Below, piece by piece: positions 24,934-34,708 of a stretch of DNA of 38,107 nt; position 1 is the stretch's first letter, and each line of letters opens with the position of its first letter. Under the pieces are notes generated by a model. That model saw only the letters and a program-made list of their open reading frames with translations. It did not search any database and was not told the DNA's origin. The position numbers were made by a program, and so were the translations under genes. The stretch is from NCBI GenBank assembly GCA_017453505.1, contig JAFTEU010000005.1:1-38107 (forward strand). The letters run 5' to 3'. The DNA is from Muribaculaceae bacterium. GTDB taxonomy: Bacteria; Bacteroidota; Bacteroidia; Bacteroidales; Muribaculaceae.

Positions 24934-25920
24934 ATGAATGTTGAAAAAGGCTACGTTGATGCTCCCATCGAGGATGGCATCGACTTGAGAGAAGAAATCC
25001 TGCGCTTGAAGAAGGAGCGCAATGCTGTTATCATGGCCCATTATTACCAGCGCGAGGAGATCCAGCAACTGGCCGACCACATCGGTGACAGTCTGGCTCT
25101 CGCTCAACTGGCTGCCAAGACCGATGCTCCGGTCATCGTCTTGTGCGGCGTGCACTTCATGGGTGAGACGGCCAAGATACTGTGCCCTGACAAGACGGTC
25201 ATCGTTCCCGACCTGAGTGCCGGGTGCTCGCTGGCCGACAGCTGCCCTGCCGACGAGTTTGAACAGTTTGTCAAGGATCACCCTGGCCACACGGTGGTGA
25301 GCTATGTCAACACCAGCGCCGCTGTCAAGGCAGTGACCGATGTGGTGGTGACATCGTCCAATGCCAAGGAGATTGTGGGAAGCCTGCCCGAGGATGAGAA
25401 AATCATCTTTGGTCCCGACCGCAACCTGGGCAACTACATCAACAGCATCACGGGCCGTGAAATGCTGCTGTGGGATGGCGCTTGCCATGTCCATGAGAAA
25501 TTCAGTGTGGAGAAGCTGGTGGCTCTCAAGCAGGAACATCCCGGAGCCAAGGTGCTTGTTCATCCCGAGTGCCCCAAGCCTGTGCGCATCATGGCCGACA
25601 AGGTGGGCTCGACCCAGGCCTTGCTCAACTATGCTGTCGATAACGAGAGCCAGGAGTTCATCGTGTGCACCGAGAGCGGCATCCTCTTCGAGATGCAGCG
25701 CCGCTGTCCCGAGAAGACCTTTATTCCCGCTCCTCCCGAGGATGGCACCTGTGCCTGCAACGAGTGCGAGTACATGAAGCTCATCACACTTGAGAAACTG
25801 TACAATTCGCTCAAGTATATGGCACCTACCATCGAGGTGGATCCCGGCATCGCCGAGCGTGCTGTGCGTCCCATCCAGCGCATGCTTGACATTTCCCGCG
25901 AGCTGGGCATCATCAAGTAA
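24934..25920 (+). CDS. nadA: Quinolinate synthase (NAD biosynthesis)
   Basis: Cytoplasmic [4Fe-4S] enzyme that condenses iminoaspartate with dihydroxyacetone phosphate to quinolinate in de novo NAD synthesis. Family features: IMAHYYQREEIQQLADHIGDSL near the start, MGETAKIL, and cluster-binding cysteines expected at Cys98 (AGCSLADSC), Cys184 (WDGACHVHEKF) and Cys278 (within CACNEC, 273-278). At 328 aa it is of normal length. Neither nadB nor nadC is adjacent. The glutathione peroxidase gene follows after 31 bp and is probably on the same transcript. That pairing may be relevant because the exposed cluster is oxygen-sensitive, though this is inference. Confidence 0.97.
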   Translation: MNVEKGYVDAPIEDGIDLREEILRLKKERNAVIMAHYYQREEIQQLADHIGDSLALAQLAAKTDAPVIVLCGVHFMGETAKILCPDKTVIVPDLSAGCSLADSCPADEFEQFVKDHPGHTVVSYVNTSAAVKAVTDVVVTSSNAKEIVGSLPEDEKIIFGPDRNLGNYINSITGREMLLWDGACHVHEKFSVEKLVALKQEHPGAKVLVHPECPKPVRIMADKVGSTQALLNYAVDNESQEFIVCTESGILFEMQRRCPEKTFIPAPPEDGTCACNECEYMKLITLEKLYNSLKYMAPTIEVDPGIAERAVRPIQRMLDISRELGIIK

Positions 25921-25951
25921 GCTATTACTATAACCATTAATAAAGGTATAT

Positions 25952-26557
25952 ATGAAAAGGATTAGAATTCTAACATTATTAATTATATTTAATGTAATCA
26001 ACATTATGGCACAGAACGTATATGATTTCACTGTGAAGGATCGTCGTGGCAACGACGTGTCATTAACCGAATATAAGGGTAAGGTGTTGCTGATTGTCAA
26101 TACCGCAACCCGCTGTGGTTTCACACCGCAATATGAGGAACTCGAAGCTCTGTACAAGAATTACAGGGATCAGGGTCTTGAGATTCTGGACTTCCCCTGC
26201 AATCAGTTCGGTGAGCAGGCTCCTGGCACCGAGGAGGAAATTCATCAGTTCTGCACTTTGAACTTCGGCACCGAGTTTCCCCAGTTCAAGAAGATTGAGG
26301 TCAACGGCGAGAACGAGTCACCCCTGTTCACCTATCTGAAGGCTCAGCAGGGCTTCAAGGGCTTTGACAAGGACCACAAGATCGGTGCGCTGCTCGACGA
26401 GATGCTGTCCAAGGCCGATCCCGACTACGCCAGCAAGCCCGACATCAAGTGGAACTTCACCAAGTTCCTGGTTGACCGCGAGGGCAACGTGGTTGAGCGC
26501 TACGAACCCACCACCGACTGCAAGGTCATCGAGGAAGCCATCAAGAAATTACTTTAA
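25952..26557 (+). CDS. Glutathione peroxidase-family thiol peroxidase, exported
   Basis: A 201-aa thioredoxin-fold peroxidase. The peroxidatic Cys55 sits in NTATRCGFTPQY; Gln85 (FPCNQFG) and Trp167-Asn168 (KWNFTKF) complete the catalytic tetrad. Unlike the usual cytoplasmic family member it begins with an N-terminal hydrophobic segment (RILTLLIIFNVINIMA, cleavage near 20) and so is predicted to be exported to the periplasm. Most bacterial members use thioredoxin rather than glutathione. The gene follows nadA by 31 bp. Confidence 0.92.
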   Translation: MKRIRILTLLIIFNVINIMAQNVYDFTVKDRRGNDVSLTEYKGKVLLIVNTATRCGFTPQYEELEALYKNYRDQGLEILDFPCNQFGEQAPGTEEEIHQFCTLNFGTEFPQFKKIEVNGENESPLFTYLKAQQGFKGFDKDHKIGALLDEMLSKADPDYASKPDIKWNFTKFLVDREGNVVERYEPTTDCKVIEEAIKKLL

Positions 26558-26567
26558 TGATTAAAAA

Positions 26568-26596
26568 TGGGACAAAGGGACGGTTCTTTTGTCCCA
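26568..26596. repeat. REP-like palindrome TGGGACAAA...TTTGTCCCA between gpx and leuS
   Basis: Perfect 9-bp arms (26568-26576 with 26588-26596), extended by a G-U and a G-C pair, and a GGGACGGTTC loop side that repeats the GGGAC of the arm. From memory, very similar GGGACAAAG/GGGACGG palindromes occur as dispersed elements in many genomes, at times with a REP-associated transposase. No such transposase is in this window. It could act as a weak terminator. Confidence 0.6.
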
Positions 26597-26611
26597 AAAA
26601 TATAAAAATTA

Positions 26612-29383
26612 ATGGACTATAATTATAAAGAAATAGAGAATAAATGGCAACAGTACTGGCGTGATCACCACACCTACAAGTGTGATATTGACAACAGCCG
26701 TCCCAAGTTCTATGTGCTTGACATGTTCCCCTATCCCTCGGGAGCAGGTCTGCATGTGGGACATCCTCTGGGTTACATAGCCAGTGACATTTATGCCCGT
26801 TACAAGCGTCTCAAAGGGTTCAACGTGTTGCATCCCATGGGCTATGATGCCTATGGTCTGCCCGCCGAGCAGTATGCTATCCAGACGGGTCAACACCCTG
26901 AAATCACTACCAACGAGAATATCGCACGTTACCGTCAGCAACTGGACAAAATAGGTTTCTGCTATGACTGGGACCGTGAGGTGCGCACCTGTGACCCTAT
27001 CTATTACAAGTGGACACAGTGGGCCTTCCTGCAGATGTTCAAGAGCTACTACAATACCGAGCTTGACAAGGCCCGTCCCATTGACGAGCTGGTGGCACAC
27101 TTCGAGAAACAGGGTACCGAGGGCTGCAATGCCCACACCAGCTGTACCGACACGTTTACCGCCGCTGAGTGGAATGCCATGACTCAGGTGCAGAAGAACG
27201 ATGTGCTCATGAACTACCGTATCGCCTACCTGGGTAACACGATGGTAAACTGGTGTCCCAAGCTGGGTACCGTGCTTGCCAACGACGAGGTGAGCGAGGG
27301 CGTATCGGTGCGCGGCGGCTATCCCGTCGAGCAGAAGATGATGAGCCAGTGGTGCCTGCGTGTGTCGGCCTATGCCGGTCGCCTGTTGCGTGATCTGGAC
27401 ATGATTGAGTGGACTGAGTCCATCAAGGAGACACAGCGCAACTGGATTGGCTACAGCGAGGGTGCTGAGATGACTTTCCCCGTTGCCGGCAGCGATAAGA
27501 ACTTGTTGATTTTTACCACTCGTGCCGATACCATATTTGGCGTTACCTTCATGGTGCTGGCTCCCGAGAGCATCTATGTGGACGAGGTGGTGACACCCGA
27601 TCAGCGTGCCGCCGTCGATGCTTACCTCGATGAGGTGAAGCACAAGACCGAGCGTGAGCGCATGATTGAGAAGAAGGTGAGCGGTGTGTTTACTGGCAGC
27701 TATGCCGTCAATCCCATTACGGGCAAGAACATTCCCATCTACATCAGCGACTATGTGTTGGCTGGCTACGGCACGGGTGCCATCATGGCTGTTCCTGCCC
27801 ACGACAGCCGTGACTATGCCTTTGCCAAGCACTTCGACCTGCCCATCATCCCGTTGATTGAGGGTGCCGATGTGAGTGAGGAGAGTTTTGACGCCAAGGA
27901 AGGCATTATGGCGAACTCGTCCAACGAGCGCCTGCAGCTCAACGGCTTGCAAGTCAAGGAAGCCATTGCCAAGACCAAGCAATATATCGAGGAAACGGGC
28001 ATTGGCCACGTCAAGGTGAACTACCGCCTGCGCGATGCCATCTTCAGCCGTCAGCGCTATTGGGGCGAGCCGTTCCCCATCTATTATGATGAGAACCACC
28101 AGCCGCAGCCCCTCGACGAGAGTCAGTTGCCGCTGCAGTTGCCCGAGGTGGACAAGTTCTTGCCCACCGAGACGGGTGAACCTCCTCTGGGCCGTGCCAA
28201 AGGGTGGGTGACCACCGATGGCTATCCTCTGGAGCTGAACACTATGCCTGGCTTTGCTGGCTCGTCGGCCTACTATCTGCGCTACATGGATCCCCACAAC
28301 GAGAAGGAACTTGTCTCGCATGAGGCTAATGAATACTGGCGTCAGGTGGACCTCTATGTGGGTGGTACCGAGCATGCCACGGGTCACTTGATCTATAGCC
28401 GTTTCTGGAACAAGTTCCTCTATGATTACGGCTACGTTTGTGAGGCCGAGCCTTTCCGCAAACTTGTCAACCAGGGTATGATCCAGGGCCGCAGTAACTT
28501 TGTTTACCGCATCAAGGACACCAACACGTTTGTCTCGTTGAATCTCAAGGACAAGTATGACGTGACTCCCATCCACGTGGACGTGAACATAGTGCATGCC
28601 GATGCCCTTGACATCGAGAAATTCCGCCAGTGGCGTCCTGAATACAAGGATGCCGAGTTCATTCTCGAGAATGGCAAGTACATCTGCGGCTGGGCAATCG
28701 AGAAGATGTCCAAGTCGATGTTCAACGTCGTCAATCCCGACGACATTGTTGACCGTTATGGTGCCGACACCCTGCGCCTGTATGAGATGTTCCTGGGTCC
28801 CGTCGAGGCCAGCAAGCCTTGGGATACCAATGGAATCGATGGTGTGAACCGTTTCCTCAAGCGCCTGTGGGCATTGTTCTACAAGGGTGACAACCTGCAG
28901 TTGACCGATGAGAAACCCAGTGCCGAGGCCCTGAAGTCGTTGCACAAGCTCATCAAGAAGGTGAGTGGCGACATCGAGAGCTTCAGCTACAACACGTCGG
29001 TGGCAGCCTTCATGATCTGTGTCAACGAGTTGACCAGCATGAAGTGCCGTGCCCGTGAAATCTATGAGCCGTTGGTTGTGCTGCTGGCTCCCTTCGCACC
29101 GCACATTGCCGAGGAACTCTGGCACGTGCTGGGTCACGACACCACCGTGTGTGATGCACAGTGGCCCATGTGGAACGAGGAATACCTGAAGGAATCGACG
29201 GTGAAATACACTGTCCTCTTCAATGGCAAGCCCCGTTACAACATCGAGGTGCCTGCCGGAACAGCTCAGGACGAGGTGCAGCGCGTCGCATTGAGCGACG
29301 AGGGTGCGGCACGCTGGCTCGACGGCAAGCAGCCCAAGAAGGTGATTGTCGTTCCTAACAAGATTGTCAACGTCGTCGTGTAA
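26612..29383 (+). CDS. leuS: Leucyl-tRNA synthetase
   Basis: Class Ia synthetase that charges tRNA-Leu in the cytoplasm; 923 aa, normal bacterial length. The HIGH-type motif reads HVGH at 48-51 ([17 protein letters not shown]) and KMSKS lies at 698-702. The CP1 editing domain is present in the middle third (threonine-rich [12 protein letters not shown] and [13 protein letters not shown]). The anticodon-binding region and C-terminal domain end at about residue 923. The start ATG at 26612 agrees with family N-termini ([16 protein letters not shown]). Followed by rdgB after a hairpin. Confidence 0.98.
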   Translation: MDYNYKEIENKWQQYWRDHHTYKCDIDNSRPKFYVLDMFPYPSGAGLHVGHPLGYIASDIYARYKRLKGFNVLHPMGYDAYGLPAEQYAIQTGQHPEITTNENIARYRQQLDKIGFCYDWDREVRTCDPIYYKWTQWAFLQMFKSYYNTELDKARPIDELVAHFEKQGTEGCNAHTSCTDTFTAAEWNAMTQVQKNDVLMNYRIAYLGNTMVNWCPKLGTVLANDEVSEGVSVRGGYPVEQKMMSQWCLRVSAYAGRLLRDLDMIEWTESIKETQRNWIGYSEGAEMTFPVAGSDKNLLIFTTRADTIFGVTFMVLAPESIYVDEVVTPDQRAAVDAYLDEVKHKTERERMIEKKVSGVFTGSYAVNPITGKNIPIYISDYVLAGYGTGAIMAVPAHDSRDYAFAKHFDLPIIPLIEGADVSEESFDAKEGIMANSSNERLQLNGLQVKEAIAKTKQYIEETGIGHVKVNYRLRDAIFSRQRYWGEPFPIYYDENHQPQPLDESQLPLQLPEVDKFLPTETGEPPLGRAKGWVTTDGYPLELNTMPGFAGSSAYYLRYMDPHNEKELVSHEANEYWRQVDLYVGGTEHATGHLIYSRFWNKFLYDYGYVCEAEPFRKLVNQGMIQGRSNFVYRIKDTNTFVSLNLKDKYDVTPIHVDVNIVHADALDIEKFRQWRPEYKDAEFILENGKYICGWAIEKMSKSMFNVVNPDDIVDRYGADTLRLYEMFLGPVEASKPWDTNGIDGVNRFLKRLWALFYKGDNLQLTDEKPSAEALKSLHKLIKKVSGDIESFSYNTSVAAFMICVNELTSMKCRAREIYEPLVVLLAPFAPHIAEELWHVLGHDTTVCDAQWPMWNEEYLKESTVKYTVLFNGKPRYNIEVPAGTAQDEVQRVALSDEGAARWLDGKQPKKVIVVPNKIVNVVV

Positions 29384-29394
29384 AACTGAATAGC

Positions 29395-29454
29395 AACTTA
29401 AACAACTTGAACAACAACTCACATTGACTAATTGTTGTTTGAGTTGTTTAAGTT
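29395..29454. repeat. Near-perfect 23-bp inverted repeat between leuS and rdgB
   Basis: Arms 29395-29417 and 29432-29454 (AACAACTT-type units) pair with only a few central mismatches, around a 14-nt loop, followed by GTCTTT. It may act as a terminator or 3' stabiliser for leuS. Its composition of AACAACTT-like units again suggests expansion of a short repeat. Confidence 0.75.
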
Positions 29455-29473
29455 GTCTTTATTAGATAGAGGA

Positions 29474-30058
29474 ATGAAGAAGATTGTTTTTGCAACCAAC
29501 AATGTGCACAAGTTGCAGGAGTTGCGCCAGATGATAGGTGGCATGTATGAGGTGCTGGGTCTTGCCGACATCGGTTGCCATGAGGATATTCCCGAGACGA
29601 CAGGTGTCATCGAGGGTAATGCCGAGATGAAGGCTCGATATGTCAAGGAGCACTACGGCTATGACTGCTTCAGCGACGACACGGGCCTGGAAATTGATGC
29701 CTTGGGTGGAGAGCCTGGTGTTTATTCGGCACGCTATGCCGGGCCGGGTCACGACAGCGAGGCCAACATCGATAAAGTGTTGAAAAAACTCGATGGAATA
29801 GATGATCGGACGGCACGTTTCCGCACCGCCATTGCATTGTTGCAGGGTGATGAACTGCACATGTTTGAGGGTCAGGTCGAGGGTGTTATCCTCACCGAGC
29901 GCCATGGTACGGGTGGCTTCGGCTACGATAGCATTTTCCAGCCTGTTGAGGGTGATGGAAGCACCTTTGCACAGATGTCACCCGAGCAGAAGAACAGCAT
30001 CAGTCACCGTGGACGTGCTGTCGCCCGCTTGGTGGAATTCCTCAAGAGCCAACAATAG
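29474..30058 (+). CDS. rdgB: XTP/dITP diphosphatase (HAM1/RdgB family)
   Basis: House-cleaning enzyme that hydrolyses xanthosine and inosine triphosphates to monophosphates, preventing their incorporation into nucleic acids. Motifs: FATNNVHKLQEL at the N-terminus, SDDTGLEIDALGGEPGVYSARYAG, GFGYDSIFQP and SHRGRA at the end. The ATG at 29474 (194 aa) is chosen because the family begins right at KIVFATNN; the frame extends 14 codons further upstream into the inverted repeat. The stop codon overlaps the GTG start of menF by one base (TAGTG), so they are translationally coupled. Confidence 0.96.
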   Translation: MKKIVFATNNVHKLQELRQMIGGMYEVLGLADIGCHEDIPETTGVIEGNAEMKARYVKEHYGYDCFSDDTGLEIDALGGEPGVYSARYAGPGHDSEANIDKVLKKLDGIDDRTARFRTAIALLQGDELHMFEGQVEGVILTERHGTGGFGYDSIFQPVEGDGSTFAQMSPEQKNSISHRGRAVARLVEFLKSQQ

Positions 30059-31101
30059 TGTCAACTGCCTTGGATGCCTTTGCGATATATCGCTTTCCTC
30101 ACGCCGACCATTGTACACTGGTGGGCCAGAACGGTGTGCCCCTATCTCTTCCGGAGTTGAAGGAACTGAACAGGGAGTGTGGTTTTGTGATAGCTCCGTT
30201 CACACCGGGTGATACTTCTCCTATTATCTTGTTGCGTCCCGATGTGGTGAAGAATTACGCTTGCCGTGAGGTGGAGGAATTGACTTTTCTACCTTTTCAT
30301 CCGGGAAATGTTAACTTGGCTTTTGAACCTGCGTCTCGAGAGGCTTATCATGACATTTTTTCCCGATTTCATCGGGCTTTTTCGGCAACTGGCATCCAGA
30401 AGTTAGTGCTTGCGCGATGTGCCGATGTCAGTCATGATGGCGTGTCCATGATGAAACTGTTTGCTCTTGCCTGTGAGCGATATCCCGAGGCATTTGTGAC
30501 TCTGTTCTCGGCTCCCCAATGCGGCACCTGGCTGATAGCGACTCCCGAGGTTTTGCTTGATCGGGCCGGTGACAAGTGGCACACAATGGCACTGGCCGGT
30601 ACGATGCCTTATACCGATTCAAAGCCCTCATGGAGCGACAAGAATGTACAGGAGCAAGCCTTTGTGGCACATTATATCAAGGATTGTCTTGAACATTACA
30701 GCGATGATGTGTCGATGGGCAGTCCCTATACCACCCAATCTGGGAAATTGGTGCACCTGCGCACCGACTTCTCGTTCTCGCTACGTGACGGTGTATCTGT
30801 GGGACATTTGCTGGAAGACCTGCATCCCACGCCTGCCGTGTGTGGCCTGCCCAAGCGGGAAGCTCATCGATTTATCATTGACAATGAGTCTTGTGAACGC
30901 AGTTATTACAGCGGCTTCTCGGGACCATTGGATATCAACGGTGAAACGGCGATGTATGTCTCGTTGCGCTGCATGCTCATCATGGGGGATCGTTACCGCC
31001 TCTATGCAGGCGGTGGCATCCTGCCCCAGAGCGAAGAAAAAATGGAATGGGACGAAACCGCTGCCAAGATGCAGTCCATGTCATCTCTAATTGCTAAGTA
31101 A
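30058..31101 (+). CDS. menF: Isochorismate synthase, menaquinone branch
   Basis: Converts chorismate to isochorismate, the entry step of menaquinone synthesis. The chorismate-binding fold is clear in the C-terminal two thirds: KLVLARC, GTWLIATPEVLL, ALAGTMP, HPTPAVCGLPKREAHRFI, ERSYYSGFSGPLD, LYAGGGILPQSEEKMEWDET, with magnesium-binding glutamates in the last blocks. At 347 aa it is somewhat short because the N-terminal region is reduced. The gene starts with GTG overlapping the rdgB stop codon. First gene of menF-D-B-C-E. Confidence 0.93.
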   Translation: MSTALDAFAIYRFPHADHCTLVGQNGVPLSLPELKELNRECGFVIAPFTPGDTSPIILLRPDVVKNYACREVEELTFLPFHPGNVNLAFEPASREAYHDIFSRFHRAFSATGIQKLVLARCADVSHDGVSMMKLFALACERYPEAFVTLFSAPQCGTWLIATPEVLLDRAGDKWHTMALAGTMPYTDSKPSWSDKNVQEQAFVAHYIKDCLEHYSDDVSMGSPYTTQSGKLVHLRTDFSFSLRDGVSVGHLLEDLHPTPAVCGLPKREAHRFIIDNESCERSYYSGFSGPLDINGETAMYVSLRCMLIMGDRYRLYAGGGILPQSEEKMEWDETAAKMQSMSSLIAK

Positions 31102-31105
31102 TATC

Positions 31106-32761
31106 ATGAGTTACAGCGACAAGGATAATATTAACATACTGTGTGCGGTGATGTTGGGTCACGGCATCACTCACGCCGTGGTGTGCCCCGGATCGCGCAA
31201 TGCGCCCATCGTTCACAACCTCAACGAGTGCCCGCAGGTCAAGTGCTATCCCGTGACCGACGAGCGCAGTGCGGGATTCTTCGCCCTGGGCATGGCCGAA
31301 CAGCTACGGGAACCCGTAGCTGTAGTGGTGACTTCGGGCACGGCAGTGCTTAATCTGGCACCTGCTGTTGCCGAGGCTTGGTATCGCCATCTGCCGCTCG
31401 TGGTCATCAGTGCCGACCGTCCCATGGCCCACATCGGGCAGCAGATGGGGCAGACCATCGACCAGCCCGATGTCTTATCGCGCTTCACGCTGATGGATGT
31501 CAATCTGGTGGAGCCTCACGATGACCTCACCCGCTGGCAATGCAACCGCTTGGCCAACGAGGCGCTGCTGGCTTCCCGCCGTGGCGGTCCTGTACACATC
31601 AATGTCCCCTACGACGAGCCCTTGTTCAACTTCACGGTGCCCTCGTTGTCCATGGAGCGTATCATTACCTCATTGCCCATTTTTGCCGATGAAATGGCGC
31701 TTTTTGAGGTGTTAAAGCCCGTCAAGATGGCACAAAAGCCCATGCTGGTCATCGGTCAACTGGATCGCGGCGTGGTCACCCATGAAATCATGAACCATCT
31801 GGTGCCTCACATGGCAGTGCTTGTCGAGTCATTGGGCTCGGATGTCGGCGGCAACGCATTTGACGAGTTGCTTCCCCTGGTGGAGCAGAATCCCGATTTT
31901 GCGCCCGATTTTGTCATCTACATGGGCGGTACGCTCGTGAGCAAGCGCATCAAGGCCTATCTGCGCCGGCTGACGGAGGTGCCCATGATTCAGATTGATG
32001 AGCACGGCGAGATCCATGATACTTTTGGCAACTTGACCCAGATAATTCACTGTGCTCCTCAAGCGGCTCTACATGCGCTGGAGAAACTGTTTGGTATTGC
32101 CAAGGGCAACCCCTTTGCCCGGCTGTGGTGTGAACATTTGGATCAGATTGCCTGGCATTTCGACTATCTGCGACCCGATTTTTCCCAGATGCTGGCTGTG
32201 AAGTTGGCCTTGCAGTCGGCTAGTGAACTGAATGAGCCCGTTGTGCTGCATTTTGCCAACAGTCAGCCCGTGCGTCTGGCCAACCTGTTTGCGCGGCAAC
32301 ATGTCCGTTGCAACCGTGGGGTCAACGGCATCGAGGGCTCGACATCGACGGCTGCGGGCTGTGCGGCTGTGACCGATGAACGTGTCCTGTGTGTGACGGG
32401 CGACCTGAGTTTCTTCTACGACCAGAATGCCTTGTGGAACAGCAACCTGCGTGGCAATCTGCGCATCCTGTTGCTCAACAACGGCGGTGGCGGCATTTTT
32501 GCCCAACTGCCTGGCCTGGAGGCATCGCCGGCTCGCGACACGATGATAGCGGCCAGCCACAGGACTCATGCCCGTGGCTGCTGTGAGCAGCATGGCGTGG
32601 AATATCGTGTGGCCTACGGCAGCGAAGACCTGTACAGCGGCATCACGTGGCTCGTGCAGGACGATAGTGCCCGCCCGCGCCTGCTCGAGGTGGTTACCGA
32701 CGGGGCGAACGACCGCCGCGTCTGGCAACAAGCCACCTCATCACTGACAACTGACAACTGA
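31106..32761 (+). CDS. menD: SEPHCHC synthase
   Basis: Thiamine-diphosphate enzyme joining isochorismate and 2-oxoglutarate to make 2-succinyl-5-enolpyruvyl-6-hydroxy-3-cyclohexene-1-carboxylate. Motifs: VVCPGSRNAPI, DERSAGFFALGMA (conserved Glu nearby), GEXIHDTFGNL, and the thiamine-binding GDLSFFYDQNALWN...LLLNNGGGGIF in the C-terminal domain. The ATG at 31106 is chosen, 4 nt after the menF stop; a TTG at 31091 would overlap menF. 551 aa. The last few residues (LTTDN) are encoded by the CTGACAA tandem repeat, so copy-number change would alter the C-terminus. Confidence 0.96.
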   Translation: MSYSDKDNINILCAVMLGHGITHAVVCPGSRNAPIVHNLNECPQVKCYPVTDERSAGFFALGMAEQLREPVAVVVTSGTAVLNLAPAVAEAWYRHLPLVVISADRPMAHIGQQMGQTIDQPDVLSRFTLMDVNLVEPHDDLTRWQCNRLANEALLASRRGGPVHINVPYDEPLFNFTVPSLSMERIITSLPIFADEMALFEVLKPVKMAQKPMLVIGQLDRGVVTHEIMNHLVPHMAVLVESLGSDVGGNAFDELLPLVEQNPDFAPDFVIYMGGTLVSKRIKAYLRRLTEVPMIQIDEHGEIHDTFGNLTQIIHCAPQAALHALEKLFGIAKGNPFARLWCEHLDQIAWHFDYLRPDFSQMLAVKLALQSASELNEPVVLHFANSQPVRLANLFARQHVRCNRGVNGIEGSTSTAAGCAAVTDERVLCVTGDLSFFYDQNALWNSNLRGNLRILLLNNGGGGIFAQLPGLEASPARDTMIAASHRTHARGCCEQHGVEYRVAYGSEDLYSGITWLVQDDSARPRLLEVVTDGANDRRVWQQATSSLTTDN

Positions 32762-32792
32762 CAACTGACAACTGACAACTGAAAACTGACAA
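32744..32792. repeat. Heptanucleotide tandem repeat CTGACAA, seven units, at the menD-menB junction
   Basis: Five exact CTGACAA units, one CTGAAAA and one CTGACAA. The menD stop codon TGA falls in the third unit, and the array continues almost to the menB start. The 7-bp unit is not a multiple of three. Confidence 0.9.
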
Positions 32793-32798
32793 CTTATT

Positions 32799-33626
32799 AT
32801 GGCTACAAGAGAATGGAAGAAGATTGAGGGATTTGATTTCAAGGAAATCCTGTTTGAGCAATATGACCGCATCGCCAAGATCACCATCAACCGCGAGCGC
32901 TACCGCAATGCCTTCACGCCGTTGACGACGCTGGAGATGTCCCAGGCGTTCAACCACTGCCGCGAGGCTTCCGACATCCGTGTGGTACTGCTCACTGGTG
33001 CCGGCGACAAGGCCTTCTGTGCCGGGGGCGACATGCACGTCAAGGGACGCGGCGGCTATGTCGATAGCGAGGGTGTGCCCCGCTTGAGCGTGCTTGACGT
33101 GCAGATGCAGATTCGCCGTCTGCCTAAGCCCGTCATCGCCATGGTCAATGGCTATGCCATCGGCGGCGGACACGTGCTGCACGTGGTGTGTGACCTGACG
33201 ATTGCCAGCGAGAATGCCATCTTCGGCCAGACGGGACCCAAGGTGGGCTCGTTTGACGCGGGCTTCGGTTCGTCCTATCTGGCCCGCATTGTGGGTCAGA
33301 AAAAGGCCCGCGAAATCTGGTTCCTCTGCCGTCAATATACTGCCCGTGAGGCTGAGCAGATGGGCATGGTCAACAAGGTGGTCCCCCTGGAACGTCTCGA
33401 GGACGAGTGTGTCGAGTGGGCCCAGACGATGATGGAGCGTTCGCCGCTCGCCCTGCGCATGATCAAGATGGGTCTCAATGCCGAGCTGGACGGCCAGGCC
33501 GGTATCCAGCAACTCGCCGGTGATTGCACCATGCTCTATTACTGCATGGACGAGGCTCAAGAGGGTGGCAAGGCCTTCCTCGAGAAGCGCAAACCCGACT
33601 TTGACCAGTATCCCTACCTGCCCTGA
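32799..33626 (+). CDS. menB: 1,4-dihydroxy-2-naphthoyl-CoA synthase
   Basis: Crotonase-family enzyme that cyclises o-succinylbenzoyl-CoA to the naphthoate ring of menaquinone. Motifs: oxyanion loop residues in [38 protein letters not shown], and [24 protein letters not shown]. The Gly in QTGPKVG is the hallmark of bicarbonate-dependent (type I) MenB. The family C-terminus [16 protein letters not shown] is complete. 275 aa. Its TGA stop overlaps the menC ATG by one base (TGATG). Confidence 0.97.
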   Translation: MATREWKKIEGFDFKEILFEQYDRIAKITINRERYRNAFTPLTTLEMSQAFNHCREASDIRVVLLTGAGDKAFCAGGDMHVKGRGGYVDSEGVPRLSVLDVQMQIRRLPKPVIAMVNGYAIGGGHVLHVVCDLTIASENAIFGQTGPKVGSFDAGFGSSYLARIVGQKKAREIWFLCRQYTAREAEQMGMVNKVVPLERLEDECVEWAQTMMERSPLALRMIKMGLNAELDGQAGIQQLAGDCTMLYYCMDEAQEGGKAFLEKRKPDFDQYPYLP

Positions 33627-34669
33627 TGAGCCGTTATCACATCGATATCACCACCCGTGTGTTCCACTTCAAGGAGCCTGCGGGCACCTCGCGCGGTGTT
33701 TACCGCACGCGCACGAGCCGCTTTGTCCGTCTCACTTGCGATGACCTGCCGGAAATTGAGGGGGTGGGGGAGTGTGCCCCGTTGCCGCGGCTCAGCTGTG
33801 ACGACCTGCCCGACTATGATGCGGTGCTGCGCCGCCATTGTGACGACGTGTGTGCCCGTGGCGGCATCGATGTGGATGCGCTGCGCGACGTGCCGTCGAT
33901 GCTCTTTGGCCTGGAAACGGCTTGGCGGCAGCTGCATGCTGGCGGCAGCACAGCCTTGTCCGACACACCCTTTGCCCGTGGCGAGGAGGGAATTCCCATC
34001 AACGGACTGGTCTGGATGGGCGACTTTGACACGATGGCTGCACGCCTGGAGCAGAAGCTCTCTCAGGGCTTCTCCTGTGTGAAAATCAAGATTGGTGCCA
34101 TCGATTTTGCCGATGAAATCACGTTGATCCGCCGTCTGCGCGACCGCTACGGCAGCGACCGCATCGAGTTGCGGGTTGATGCCAATGGTGCCTTTTCTCC
34201 AGCCGAAGCCATGGATCGTCTCCAGCAGTTGGCCGTCAACGACATCCATTCCATCGAGCAGCCCATCATGGCGGGGCAGTGGCAAGAAATGGCCCGCCTG
34301 TGTGCCTCTTCCCCTTTGCCCATCGCCCTGGACGAGGAACTCATCGGCGTGAACATGCCAGAGCGCAAGCGCCAACTGCTCGAAACCATCCGTCCGCAAT
34401 ACATCATCCTCAAGCCATCGCTGCACGGCGGCATGGCGGGTTGCCGCGAGTGGATTGCGCTGGCACGGGAGCGCGGCATCGGCTCATGGATCACCAGTGC
34501 GCTGGAGAGCAACGTGGGCCTCAACGCCATCGCCCACCTCGCGGCCGAGGTCTATGGACCCGCCATCACCATACCTCAAGGCTTGGGCACCGGCCAACTC
34601 TTCACCGACAACATCGACACCATCCCCATCACCATCCGTGGCGACCGATTGTGGCACGGCAGACATTGA
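33626..34669 (+). CDS. menC: o-Succinylbenzoate synthase
   Basis: Enolase-superfamily dehydratase that aromatises SHCHC to o-succinylbenzoate. The barrel carries the expected Lys pair K153 and K155 (CVKIKIG), metal ligands D185 (RVDANGAF), E211 (IEQP) and D236 (ALDEEL), and the opposing K263 (ILKPSLHGG). 347 aa. It overlaps menB by one base. No menH gene for the preceding step lies next to it; the product SHCHC could form by another, unlinked enzyme. Confidence 0.93.
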   Translation: MSRYHIDITTRVFHFKEPAGTSRGVYRTRTSRFVRLTCDDLPEIEGVGECAPLPRLSCDDLPDYDAVLRRHCDDVCARGGIDVDALRDVPSMLFGLETAWRQLHAGGSTALSDTPFARGEEGIPINGLVWMGDFDTMAARLEQKLSQGFSCVKIKIGAIDFADEITLIRRLRDRYGSDRIELRVDANGAFSPAEAMDRLQQLAVNDIHSIEQPIMAGQWQEMARLCASSPLPIALDEELIGVNMPERKRQLLETIRPQYIILKPSLHGGMAGCREWIALARERGIGSWITSALESNVGLNAIAHLAAEVYGPAITIPQGLGTGQLFTDNIDTIPITIRGDRLWHGRH

Positions 34670-34687
34670 AAGCCCTCATCCCGTATG

Positions 34688-34708
34688 CCTCACGCATAGC
34701 CGCAAAGC
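34688..34708 (-). repeat. Short dispersed element, copy 1 (between menC and menE)
   Basis: CCTCACGCATAGCCGCAAAGC is the reverse complement, with one mismatch in the first 20 bases, of the element at 36294-36320. It lies in the 167-nt gap before menE, which also holds TTCCTAATTTCTAATTCC-like short repeats (34804-34829) but no gene. Confidence 0.5.

Noticed and set aside
24895..26157. A 420-codon reverse-strand frame across nadA and part of the peroxidase gene
   Set aside because: Both overlapped genes are clear family members on the other strand; the reverse product is not recognisable.
26609..29422. A 937-codon open frame antisense to leuS
   Set aside because: It mirrors leuS over its whole length. 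GC-rich, C/G-ending codons produce long antisense open frames; the peptide has no family features and its low-complexity composition (V, G, H rich) is that of a shadow. The same holds for antisense frames over susC, susD, menD and tnaA.
32744..32792. CRISPR-like array
   Set aside because: Units are 7 bp without spacers; it is a simple tandem repeat. No cas genes are present in the window.
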